Below are positions 7,904 to 14,267 of a stretch of 14,267 nucleotides of DNA, piece by piece (position 1 is the first letter of the stretch; every line of letters begins with the position of its first letter). The position numbers and the translations under genes are program-made. Under the pieces are notes generated by a model. That model was not told the DNA's origin. It saw only the letters and a list, made by a program, of their open reading frames with translations, and searched no databases. The stretch lies in the NCBI GenBank assembly GCA_022571615.1, contig JACZXM010000025.1:1-14267 (forward strand), written 5' to 3'. The stretch is from Acidobacteriota bacterium (lineage in GTDB: Bacteria; Acidobacteriota; UBA890; WLXD01).

Positions 7904-8647
7904 ATGATCATCACCGGCGAGCTCGACCCTAGCGGTGCGGAACCGCAAGCGCTGCTCGAGGCCGCGGACTTCAACGATGCCCGGGTGCTCGAGATCGGCT
8001 GTGGAAAAGGTCGGCTGAGCTTCCGCTATGCGAAAGAGTCGCGGGCCGTCTTGGGCGTGGACCCGGAGGCGAAGGATCTAGCCTCGGCGCTTGCCGCGCG
8101 ACCTCGTCACCTCGCGGAGCGGCTCACTTTCGTGCGCGCGGCAGCCCTGGAGCTGCCCTTTCGGGACGGGTCCTTCGACATCGCCATTTTCGCGTGGTCC
8201 CTCTGATGACTGCCACATGAGGGCATGGTCGATGCCCTACGAGAAACCCGGCGAGTTCTCGCCGCCAACGGGACTCTCCTGGATCTGCGCCCGTTGTCGG
8301 TGAGATGCGACATCGAGGTCGTAACCCCCGTCCACGAGGTACCGATAGGCGAGGTCGACGCCACCGGCTACATGGCCGACGACCTGGCGGCCGATCGAGC
8401 CGCTCGTCAGGCTGTCGAAGCGGGATGGTTTGTTCCCCGGCGGGAGACGGTCTTCGACTTCGAGTTCTACTGGGACACGGTCGCCGAGATGAAGTCGTTC
8501 ATGGAGCAGAGCGAGCGCATGGGCGATGTCCGGCCGTCGTATGCGGACCTAGACAAGGCCTTCCGAGAACTGAGCGCGGCAGCCGCAGGCGGAGGCCGGC
8601 TCCGATGCAGAAGGCCGACGATGCTCGCTGCCTGTCGGAGGGCGTAG
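7904..8647 (+). CDS. SAM-dependent methyltransferase, probable selenoprotein with tandem UGA (Sec-Sec)
   Basis: Class I methyltransferase, 247 residues if two adjacent in-frame TGA codons (8204-8209, residues 101-102) are read through. The SAM-binding motif I is VLEIGCGKGRL (28-38), the acidic residue after strand 2 is Asp53 in VLGVDPE, and motif IV is FDIAIFAWSL (91-100). The UGA pair comes right after motif IV, at the end of strand 4, where class I enzymes place active-site residues. The same frame then continues LPHEGMVDALRETRRVLAANGTLLDLRP, the expected next helix and strand, and runs 145 codons to a TAG. From memory, related methyltransferases often have Cys-Cys at this spot (WSLCC). A hairpin at 8220-8238 fits a bacterial SECIS. 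The ATG at 7904 has GAGGTGG before it. Substrate unknown. If the UGAs are real stops, this is a broken gene giving a 100-residue fragment. Confidence 0.72.
8220..8238 (+). promoter_or_regulatory. Candidate bacterial SECIS hairpin
   Basis: AGGGCAT (8220-8226), loop GGTCG (8227-8231), ATGCCCT (8232-8238): a perfect 7-bp stem whose pentaloop starts with two G. A U8218-A8239 pair can be added below with G8219 bulged. The loop begins 17 bases after the second UGA and 20 after the first, inside the spacing known for bacterial SECIS elements, and GGUC is also in the E. coli fdhF SECIS loop. Its proposed role is to recruit SelB with Sec-tRNA during reading of the methyltransferase gene. It lies wholly in coding sequence. 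Confidence 0.6.
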
Positions 8648-8702
8648 GCAGGCACGCCGATAGAGGAAGTATCCAGCCCCCGAGCAAGCCGTGGTGGTAG
8701 CT

Positions 8703-8813
8703 GCGCAGCAGGAGGGATCTGGCGCACGGCCTTTCTGCTGGTCTCCGGTCTTCAAGACCTCTGGATAGGCCGGCCACAGTGCCAGGCCGTGCGCCAGATC
8801 CCTCCTGCTGCGC
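8703..8813. repeat. Perfect 30-bp inverted repeat with 51-base centre
   Basis: Left arm 8703-8732 (begins GCGCAGCAGGAGGGATC) and right arm 8784-8813 (ends GATCCCTCCTGCTGCGC) are exact reverse complements. The 51-base centre contains a smaller palindrome, GGTCTTCAAGACC. The element lies between the convergent methyltransferase and vanZ-like genes. There is no T-run after either arm and I see no target-site duplication, so it is neither a standard intrinsic terminator nor a clear transposon end; a MITE-like element or a stem that blocks read-through from both sides are both possible. The rest of 8648-8841 shows nothing I can name. Confidence 0.9.
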
Positions 8814-8841
8814 TTCCTCGGCCTCTCTAGCGCTGCTACGG

Positions 8842-9393
8842 CTAGCGCCGGCGCCAAGCGTTGCACGAGGGAACCGCGACCATCACTCCCAGGATCGCGG
8901 CCCGGGCGTTGAGGCCGACATCGCGCCAGTCAAAGTAGCGCCGTTCCCACAACCAGCCCTGTAGCTTCTCGTCCAGAAGGCCGAGGGCGCTGGTAATCGC
9001 CGTGGCCATTAGGGCTGCTCTCCACCAGGACCGTGACCCGTGCTCTTGCAGTCCGAAGCAGATCAGCCCCGAGAGCAGGCCGTATTCGAGGTAGTGGAGT
9101 CGCTCTTGCGGAATCTCGAGCTCCGCCACACCGAACGCATACAATCCGCCGGCGAGCAGCAAGGTGCCTCGCTCCAGGCGGGTGGCCGACTGCCAGGCGC
9201 GCACCAGCAACGCTGCCACCGCAAGTCCCCCCACGGCTGCGACCACCGCAGTCGTCACATCGAGCGTGTCCGCTCCCCAGCGTTGCTTGAAGGCGTCGAC
9301 CCAGAACCCGAGGCGCGGCTGCAGCGCGAACAACAGCGCCACGTAGCCCGCGACAAGCGACCAGTACAGCCTGCTGCGCACGGGCTGCCTCAC
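8842..9393 (-). CDS. VanZ-like family membrane protein
   Basis: 183 residues. Hydrophobic segments suggest about four membrane spans: LYWSLVAGYVALLFALQP near the N terminus, VTTAVVAAVGGLAVAALLV, LHYLEYGLLSGLICFGL, and the C-terminal ARAAILGVMVAVPS. The VanZ signature is visible as GLLDEKLQGWLWERRYFDWRDVGLNARAAILG, matching the DExxQ...R..DWxDvxxN pattern. VanZ in enterococci gives teicoplanin resistance, but most chromosomal members have no proven role, so no resistance is implied. The GTG start at 9393 is 15 bases after the stop of the preceding gene, with GGAG eight bases upstream, so it is probably the last gene of the minus-strand operon. Confidence 0.82.
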   Translation of the reverse strand: MRQPVRSRLYWSLVAGYVALLFALQPRLGFWVDAFKQRWGADTLDVTTAVVAAVGGLAVAALLVRAWQSATRLERGTLLLAGGLYAFGVAELEIPQERLHYLEYGLLSGLICFGLQEHGSRSWWRAALMATAITSALGLLDEKLQGWLWERRYFDWRDVGLNARAAILGVMVAVPSCNAWRRR

Positions 9394-9408
9394 TTCTGCT
9401 GCTCCGGT

Positions 9409-11175
9409 TCACTCACCTGCCGCCGGCGGGAACCGGGCCGCGCAGCGGGCTGGCTCCGGCTTCGTCCGGCGCAGATCACGTGTCCAGGCGATGAGCCCTT
9501 CCTCGCTATCGAACGCGGCCGACCGGTCCGCATAGTCCCATCGTCGCAGACCATCCGGGCTCAGATAGCGGCTATCGGGTTCACCCCACGCCAGTCGAAC
9601 CTCCTGCGGGCTCATCCGAGCACCGAGCTCGCCGGCGAGCAACGATCGGCGCTGTTGTGAGGTCCAGTCGCCGGCGAGGAGCTCCTTCCAGGTCGCTTGC
9701 AGCCGTTGGATGCCCCGCTCAGAAACTGCGAGCGGTGCCCTCGTGAAGCGGCGGGCGGGCGAGTAGGTAACCAATCGAACCCGGCGCAGCAACAGCGAGG
9801 TAGGATCCAGACGCCGCGGCCATTCGGCCGGCGTCAGCTCGACGCGCTCGAACACCCCGCTCCCGCCCTCCCGCACAGCGATGCTCCGGTCCAGGGCGAG
9901 GAGACGAACGACGATCGTGGGCGCATCCTCGGGGATTGTTACCTCCAACTGTAGGGTCGACGACAAGAGGCCGACCTGCGCATTGTTCGCCTCCCGCAAG
10001 GTCCCCGCCTCGATCTCGATGCCCAGAGTCGCTGTGGCGCTTCCCTCCGCCTGCGGCACCGCCCGGGCCAGAACCTGCAGGCGAACCGGCCGGCCGCGGA
10101 GCGCCTCGGTGATCCCCGGCGCCAGAACCTGCTCCAGATAGACCGCCTGGCGCCGGCTATTGTCTTCGAGCAACACGCCGCGCGGGATGGTCTCCGGCCG
10201 CAACTGGCGCGGTGCCAGCATCGTCGCCGTCGCCACCGGTGTGAGACGCGCCGTGAGGTCCTGCAGCCCGAGGTATGCATCGATCTCGCGCCGTGCCTTC
10301 GTGCTGGCACGCGCAGGAGCAGGTGGCGCCTCCCCCAGCCGCCCCACCGGGATACCCCGCGGGTCGAGAGCTCCCATCAACCGCCAGCACCAGAGCGTCA
10401 CCCCGGTCAACTCGCTGGGCTGAGTCGTGTCGATGGTCAGCTCGGGGTTTGCCACTAGGCTGAGCGCCGGGCTCAGGCTAACGGGGGCATCGCCCAGCTC
10501 CCAGCCACCGGAAGCGTAGCGGAACACCAGCGGCAGGACCGGCGAGACGTGCAGCCGACCGAAACCAGGGGTCTCCGGCCATGGCCCCAGCGCCTCGCGC
10601 CCGCCGACCAGATCGACCGCGTCCTGCGCCACTGCGCGCGGGACGCGAACCGCGCCGATGCCGACAGTCTCGCCGAACTCGGGTAGGTAGGCGGCGTCGA
10701 TCTGGACTGCAAGCTGCCACCAGTCGGCCGCTACCTGAAGGGGCGTCCGCAGGGCGGCGAGCATCGCTCCCGCGGCCAGGAGCGGCTGCGGTGCGGGCAG
10801 ACCGCTCAGCAAGGAGATCTTCCCCGTCTGTGTCAGCACTTCCTCAGCGCGGGCGGGAATCGCGTACCAGGTTTCCTGCCGTACCCAGGCGTGGGGATCG
10901 CCGACGATGCTCCAGGTGCGCCCGAAGGCATCGGTCGTCTCTCCGTAGTAGAGGACGACCTCACCGCTCTCGATCAGGCCTTTTTCCTGCGCGGTGATAT
11001 CGGGCTCCTCGAGCAGTTGGGCCGGTTCGAGCAAAAGTGCGTGGAGTCGGTCGATGCCCGGCGTCAGCGGGCCCGGCGGACCGAGAGCCCGATCGGCAGG
11101 CGCGCCCACTCGTGCCGCGCCTGCAAGCGCGACCAACGCCGCAGCCACGGCCAGTCGGCGCGATGTCTCGCTCAC
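9409..11175 (-). CDS. Exported 588-residue protein of unknown function
   Basis: I do not recognise the family. The chosen GTG start (11175) overlaps the stop of the upstream hydrolase gene as GTGA and begins a signal peptide (basic SETSRR, then LAVAAALVALAGAARVGA), so the protein is probably exported. The body is rich in beta-type segments, with repeated 'RLxVxxxVLPL' style strands; it has no clear enzyme motif. Near the C terminus (about 515-565), ARMSPQEVRLAWGEPD followed by RRWDYADRSAAFDSEEGLI resembles an SmpA/OmlA-type (BamE-like) small domain, which usually works in envelope protein interactions. It is not clear that this is more than shape similarity. A longer reading from 11235 would overlap the hydrolase by 64 bases and place a basic stretch before the signal peptide, so I rejected it. 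Confidence 0.72.
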   Translation of the reverse strand: MSETSRRLAVAAALVALAGAARVGAPADRALGPPGPLTPGIDRLHALLLEPAQLLEEPDITAQEKGLIESGEVVLYYGETTDAFGRTWSIVGDPHAWVRQETWYAIPARAEEVLTQTGKISLLSGLPAPQPLLAAGAMLAALRTPLQVAADWWQLAVQIDAAYLPEFGETVGIGAVRVPRAVAQDAVDLVGGREALGPWPETPGFGRLHVSPVLPLVFRYASGGWELGDAPVSLSPALSLVANPELTIDTTQPSELTGVTLWCWRLMGALDPRGIPVGRLGEAPPAPARASTKARREIDAYLGLQDLTARLTPVATATMLAPRQLRPETIPRGVLLEDNSRRQAVYLEQVLAPGITEALRGRPVRLQVLARAVPQAEGSATATLGIEIEAGTLREANNAQVGLLSSTLQLEVTIPEDAPTIVVRLLALDRSIAVREGGSGVFERVELTPAEWPRRLDPTSLLLRRVRLVTYSPARRFTRAPLAVSERGIQRLQATWKELLAGDWTSQQRRSLLAGELGARMSPQEVRLAWGEPDSRYLSPDGLRRWDYADRSAAFDSEEGLIAWTRDLRRTKPEPARCAARFPPAAGE

Positions 11176-11894
11176 TCGAGCGTATCGCCGGGCTCGAGAG
11201 CCATCACTTCCACGTGCACCCCGCGTTTCGCGCACTCTTGCCGTAGCTCGGCCGGGGTTCCCACCAGAATCGGCCAGGTACCATAGTGCATGGGAACGAC
11301 ACGCGGTACTCCGAGCAACTCGCAGGCCTTGGCAGCCTCGAACGGTCCCATCGTGTAGTGGTCGCCGATCGGCAACAGGGCGACGTCTGGGTGGTACAGC
11401 TCGCCGATCAGTCGCATGTCGGAGAACACGTTGGTGTCTCCGGCGTGGTACACACGGGTCCCGTTCGAGAAGGTGAAGATCAGCCCCGCCGGTTCGCCAC
11501 CGTACAGAATCCGGTCGCCGTCGACGATGCCCGCCGAATGGTTGGCATCGACCATGGTGATCTCCACATCGCCGACACGTACTGTGCCCCCTTTGTTCAT
11601 CTCGGTCACCGCGTCTTGTGGAATCCCCTGCCCTCGCAACCAGGCGGCAACCTCGACGATCGCCACTACGACTGGTTGGTGCTGCTGGTAGATCTGCGCC
11701 GCGTCCGCCATGTGGTCGAGATGGCCGTGGGTTATGGCGATGACATCGAGACGCGCGAAGCTGCGGAGCTTCTCGGGACAGCTCGGGTTGGAGGCCACGA
11801 AGGGGTCGACCAGAACTGTTTCCCCGTCAGGCCCTGTCAGGAGGAAGGTCGCATGGCCAAGCCACGTGATGCGCACGCCAAGATCCAGCGCCAT
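11172..11894 (-). CDS. UPF0173 metallo-beta-lactamase-fold metal-dependent hydrolase
   Basis: 240 residues. The UPF0173 family of MBL-fold hydrolases is widespread with largely undefined substrates. Diagnostic motifs are ITWLGHATFLL at the N terminus, LVDPF (28-32), the metal-binding THGHLDH (55-61), VDANHSAG, YHAGDTNVF with the bridging Asp, LLPIGDHYTMGP and the late VPMHYGTWP His. Together they give a complete two-metal site. I chose ATG 11894 rather than the GTG two codons earlier because GGAGG sits five bases before the ATG but directly abuts the GTG. There is no signal peptide, so it is probably cytoplasmic. Its stop overlaps the next gene's start (GTGA). The 113 bases between it and the preceding ygfZ-like gene contain a 16-bp palindrome. 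Confidence 0.9.
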   Translation of the reverse strand: MALDLGVRITWLGHATFLLTGPDGETVLVDPFVASNPSCPEKLRSFARLDVIAITHGHLDHMADAAQIYQQHQPVVVAIVEVAAWLRGQGIPQDAVTEMNKGGTVRVGDVEITMVDANHSAGIVDGDRILYGGEPAGLIFTFSNGTRVYHAGDTNVFSDMRLIGELYHPDVALLPIGDHYTMGPFEAAKACELLGVPRVVPMHYGTWPILVGTPAELRQECAKRGVHVEVMALEPGDTLE

Positions 11895-11985
11895 CCTCAC
11901 CTCCTCGAGCGGACTGCTCGGTCCGCGCCACGGGGGTCCTTCCGGGCTCGCGGCCCGTGTCGTAGTCGTGTTGGCACCGATTGTA

Positions 11986-12001
11986 CGCCTTGCGCAAGGC
12001 G
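11986..12001. repeat. Perfect 16-bp palindrome after the ygfZ-like gene
   Basis: CGCCTTGCGCAAGGCG is its own reverse complement. On the minus strand it begins seven bases after the ygfZ-like stop. It is followed by TACAAT rather than a T-run, so it is a poor intrinsic terminator. It could be a protein-binding operator, or an RNA stem protecting a processed 3' end. No further copy was noticed. Confidence 0.5.
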
Positions 12002-12007
12002 GTCATA

Positions 12008-13060
12008 TCAACTGGCGCCGTGCATCGGAAGGCTCACGGTATGCGCTTTGATTCCGGCCTCGGTCCGCATCACGGTTCCGGGCTCCGAATCGTCGGTCCG
12101 CACATACGCCAGGGCCACCGGACCCAGCAACGCCGAGACCGCCGCACTGGTCACTTGCCCGGTCGGGCGGTCGCCGCAGATGAGTCGATCGCCCGGTGCC
12201 ACGGCTTCGTCCATGCGCAATCCACAGAGCAATCGGTTCACATGTCCACGGTAATGGATGCGGGCGACGGTTTCCTGGCCCAGATAGCACCCTTTGTCGA
12301 AGTCGATGGCGCCCTCCAGGCGCACCTCCTGCGGCAGCTCGGAGCCGGTGAGCTCGGCTCCCTGCGCCGGTATGCCGCTCTCCACCCGAAGCACCTCCGA
12401 CGCCGTCCAGCCCGCCGGGATCACGTCACCTGCGCCGGCAAGCGCTCTCCACAGCGCTACTGCATCAGCGGCCTGTACGAGCATCTCGAACGACCAGGGC
12501 TCGCGCGAGCGCTGCAACACTCGCACCTCGGAACCGTCAAGCTCGGTCGTAACCAGACCCCCCTGGGTCGGGGGTTCGGCCTCCACCCGCGCCAGCACCT
12601 CGGTAACGCCCGGACCCCCGAGTGCAAGGACGACCGTGCTGTCGTCGATCGCCTCGATGCTCACCGCGGATCGCAGGACGTAGCGTTGCAGTACGGCGGC
12701 CACCGTGCTTAGCACACGCGTGTCTGCCAGCAGCAGGATCTGATCCTCGTCGATCCATAGATCCAGGTCGGCAATGACCTTGCCGCGCTGCTCGAGCAGC
12801 AGGGCATGGCCGCCGGTCCCGACCGCAAGACCGGTAACGCGGCCGCTTAACAGGCGGTGCAGGAAAGGCGCCCGCTCTTGTCCGGTAACGCGCAACCCGC
12901 CGCGCCACGAACGCCAGGTGATCGCCACTCCATCGCGCAGCGCGCGCTCCTCGCGCGCCGCGTCGCCGTAGTCCAGGACACGGACAGGCCCCTCTTGGCG
13001 ATCGAATCGCGCACCGAGCTGGTTCTGGAGCTTCTCGATTTCTCCCACCCCGGCGCTCAC
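12008..13060 (-). CDS. ygfZ: YgfZ/GcvT-like folate-binding protein
   Basis: 350 residues. YgfZ-type proteins use tetrahydrofolate to support repair or assembly of Fe-S clusters, as in MiaB-type enzymes. The signature KGCYLGQE (256-263, functional Cys258) is present in the expected context AIDFDKGCYLGQETVARIHYRG. The flanking family features are also visible: GLRVTGQERAPFLHRLLSGRV (55-75), LLLEQRGKVIADLDLW (87-102) and LRVESGIPAQGAEL (224-237). There is no signal peptide. The GTG start at 13060 overlaps the upstream stop as GTGA, so the two genes are translationally coupled. A T-protein (GcvT) assignment is less likely because there is no glycine-cleavage neighbour and the KGCYxGQE motif is typical of YgfZ. 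Confidence 0.9.
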   Translation of the reverse strand: MSAGVGEIEKLQNQLGARFDRQEGPVRVLDYGDAAREERALRDGVAITWRSWRGGLRVTGQERAPFLHRLLSGRVTGLAVGTGGHALLLEQRGKVIADLDLWIDEDQILLLADTRVLSTVAAVLQRYVLRSAVSIEAIDDSTVVLALGGPGVTEVLARVEAEPPTQGGLVTTELDGSEVRVLQRSREPWSFEMLVQAADAVALWRALAGAGDVIPAGWTASEVLRVESGIPAQGAELTGSELPQEVRLEGAIDFDKGCYLGQETVARIHYRGHVNRLLCGLRMDEAVAPGDRLICGDRPTGQVTSAAVSALLGPVALAYVRTDDSEPGTVMRTEAGIKAHTVSLPMHGAS

Positions 13061-13692
13061 CGCGCGCCGGCGGAGCCTGGCTCGGCGGTGGCGGTGGGGT
13101 ACAGAACGATCTGCACCCTGCCGCCGACCTGTACCGGTCCGGCGCGGCCCTCCAGGTCACCGTCCTGTCGGGAGAACGCATTGCCGTCCTGGTCGAGCCG
13201 GACGATGACGTCGAGATCACCGACCAACGGGGTGCCAGGGATCATGGCGTCGGCCTCGCTGATGCGAAACTCCGCCGGCAACTCGCCAGAAAGTTGTTTG
13301 ACGGCGAGCGGCGGACCCTCGGCGCGTCCGGCCACCCGCACGATGATATAGAGCACCCCCGGGGGAGCCGGGCCGGCGAGATCGGCGGCCATCACCACAG
13401 TACCGTCAATCCCCGGAATCGCCGCTGCCGATGCCGCGCGCTCGGCCTGCGAATTTGGTTCCGGCGGCGGCGCGATCGAGGCCCTCTCCTCGGCAGAGAT
13501 GCGCTCCACGTTGCGCGACACGCAGGCGGTGCCCGTAACGATGACGCAGGCTGCCACCAGCGCTAGCAGGCCGTAGCCTGGCAAGGTGGCGCGACCCAAC
13601 GCCGCAGATGGGCCCTGGGCGCCGCAACCCGAAGGGCGCCGCGGACTTGCGGGCTGCTGCTGCGTCGAGCCTCGTCTCCGATGTTCCTGCAT
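13057..13692 (-). CDS. Small lipoprotein with CcmI C-terminal-like domain
   Basis: 211 residues from the ATG at 13692, which has GAGGAAG five bases upstream. A basic N-terminal stretch of about 38 residues precedes a hydrophobic segment (LLALVAACVIV) ending in a lipobox-like VTGTAC, so a membrane-anchored lipoprotein is likely, though the long basic lead is odd for a signal peptide and the start is uncertain. The rest (IDGTVVMAADLAGPAPPGVL, then IIVRVAGRAEGPPLAVKQL, LPAEFRISEADAMIP, DVIVRLDQDGNAFSRQDGDL) follows the pattern of the C-terminal domain of the cytochrome c maturation factor CcmI. It lacks the CcmI membrane and TPR parts. No other ccm gene is in the window, so a role in cytochrome c maturation is only a possibility. 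Its stop overlaps the ygfZ-like GTG. Confidence 0.68.
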   Translation of the reverse strand: MQEHRRRGSTQQQPASPRRPSGCGAQGPSAALGRATLPGYGLLALVAACVIVTGTACVSRNVERISAEERASIAPPPEPNSQAERAASAAAIPGIDGTVVMAADLAGPAPPGVLYIIVRVAGRAEGPPLAVKQLSGELPAEFRISEADAMIPGTPLVGDLDVIVRLDQDGNAFSRQDGDLEGRAGPVQVGGRVQIVLYPTATAEPGSAGAR

Positions 13693-13960
13693 CGCCTTCC
13701 TCGGCCCGCCTTGCCTGAGCCCGCATTTCCCCTGCGCGCGACCCACACCACTTCTGCCACGGGCTGCTTGCATGAAGCTGTGGTGCGCGAATCGGCTCGT
13801 GTCTTCCGGGCCAGGACACCCAGGATGCGGCACCCTGATGAGCGCCCCCACCAGGCCTGAAGTTTACCGCATCGACGACCGGCACCGTTGCAGCCCGCAT
13901 TTCTCAGCGAGGTGCTACTGCGGGGGTGGAAGGAGGGCTAGGAGGCCGGGCAGGTGGACG
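13693..13960. other. Intergenic region, no supported gene
   Basis: 268 bases between the glycosyltransferase stop and the CcmI-like start. The minus frame stays open up to 13851 (candidate start MGALIRVPHPG) but the extra residues are low-complexity and basic, so I treat them as non-coding. CACCAC (about 13748) and GTGGTG (about 13780) can form a weak stem. I found no convincing promoter or terminator. Confidence 0.4.
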
Positions 13961-14266
13961 TCACGGGCACCGACGGGAGCCGGATACCGGCGCCGTGTTC
14001 GGCGCCAGCTCGGCGTACAGCTGCAGATAGAGCGGCAGGACAACAGCCCAGGAGAAACGCTCCTCGAGCAGTCGCCGGCCGGCGGCGCCGAGCGCTACGG
14101 CGTCGCTGCAAAGCGTTCGAAGCAGGGCGGAGGCCAGCTCCCGGCTATCGCCGGGCGCCACCAGCGAGCCGGTCTCGCCGTCGACGACCTTGTCGGGCAG
14201 ACCGCCGGCCCGCGATGCGATAACCGGGAGTCGGTGTGCCATGGCCTCGAGCGTTGCCAGGCTCGA
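13961..14266 (-). CDS. Glycosyltransferase, family 4 type, C-terminal end only
   Basis: The minus-strand frame is open to the window edge, so only the last 101 residues are seen. SSLATLEAMAHRLPVIASRA followed by GGLPDKVVDGETGSLVAPGD is the typical nucleotide-sugar-binding stretch of GT-B fold glycosyltransferases (the E of LEAMA is the usual EX7E second glutamate; GG.P..V.dg.tG.lv.pgd follows). The end, ELASALLRTLCSDAVALG..GRRLLEERFSW, is the usual closing helices. The donor and acceptor cannot be told. The TGA stop is at 13961-13963. The next gene on this strand is 268 bases away, so shared transcription is not evident. Confidence 0.88.
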   Translation of the reverse strand, partial: SSLATLEAMAHRLPVIASRAGGLPDKVVDGETGSLVAPGDSRELASALLRTLCSDAVALGAAGRRLLEERFSWAVVLPLYLQLYAELAPNTAPVSGSRRCP

Positions 14267-14267
14267 T

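Noticed and set aside
8204..8209. Genome-wide reassignment of UGA to an amino acid
   Set aside because: UGA is the ordinary stop of xerC, hslU, the lipoprotein, the 588-residue protein, the MBL hydrolase, ygfZ, the CcmI-like gene and the glycosyltransferase; only site-specific recoding fits.
8204..8230. Frameshift splitting the methyltransferase
   Set aside because: Both halves are in the same frame (7904 and 8225 differ by 321 bases); the only interruption is the two UGA codons.
8703..8813. Inverted repeat as an ordinary Rho-independent terminator
   Set aside because: Loop of 51 bases and no T-run on either side.
8842..9393. Glycopeptide resistance role for the VanZ-like protein
   Set aside because: VanZ-like proteins are common in chromosomes without any van genes, and none are seen here.
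9040..9660. Plus-strand ORF opposite the vanZ-like and 588-residue genes
   Set aside because: Shadow ORF in GC-rich DNA; no protein-like motifs, while the minus strand gives a clear VanZ signature.
11176..11235. Longer start for the 588-residue protein
   Set aside because: It would overlap the MBL gene by 64 bases; the GTGA-overlapping start gives a normal signal peptide.
11286..12254. Long plus-strand ORF opposite the MBL and ygfZ genes
   Set aside because: Antisense shadow of two well-supported genes, with no recognisable protein features.

Overview
The window looks like chromosomal DNA of a high-GC bacterium, most like the deltaproteobacterial/Desulfobacterota-Myxococcota type. This rests on the xerC-hslV-hslU order, a 'CGxRGDPLPP' lipoprotein, many GTG starts and dense 4-base start/stop overlaps; it is an impression, not a placement. 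There are two gene blocks that converge near 8650-8840.

Plus-strand block. 3-5668 is a tight housekeeping run: xerC (5' end outside the window), hslV, hslU, a large fibronectin-type-III lipoprotein and a dapF homologue. The last three are joined by 4-base overlaps. The DapF homologue has Ser where the second catalytic Cys should be. From the dapF stop codon to about 7631 the DNA changes character: GC falls to about 55% in a 180-base sample (6181-6360). It holds one gene for an exported TPR protein, ending in a 124-base structure that matches the layout of an integron attC site. I read this as a probable lone gene cassette. After a short unidentified ORF remnant comes a SAM-dependent methyltransferase gene, 7904-8647, interrupted by two adjacent in-frame UGA codons. 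They are followed at the right distance by a hairpin with a 7-bp stem and a GGUCG loop. The frame stays open and protein-like past the UGAs. The best reading is a selenoprotein with a Sec-Sec pair, which is the most interesting item here.

Junction. A perfect 30-bp inverted repeat with a 51-base centre lies between the convergent blocks.

Minus-strand block. Read from 14266 down to 8842: the C-terminal end of a family 4-type glycosyltransferase, a small lipoprotein with a CcmI C-terminal-like domain, a YgfZ/GcvT-like folate-binding protein, a UPF0173 metallo-beta-lactamase-fold hydrolase, a 588-residue exported protein of unknown function, and a VanZ-like membrane protein. Several neighbours overlap by GTGA, so most of this block is probably co-transcribed.

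I saw no rRNA, tRNA or CRISPR array. All statements come from reading the sequence; no database search was run.
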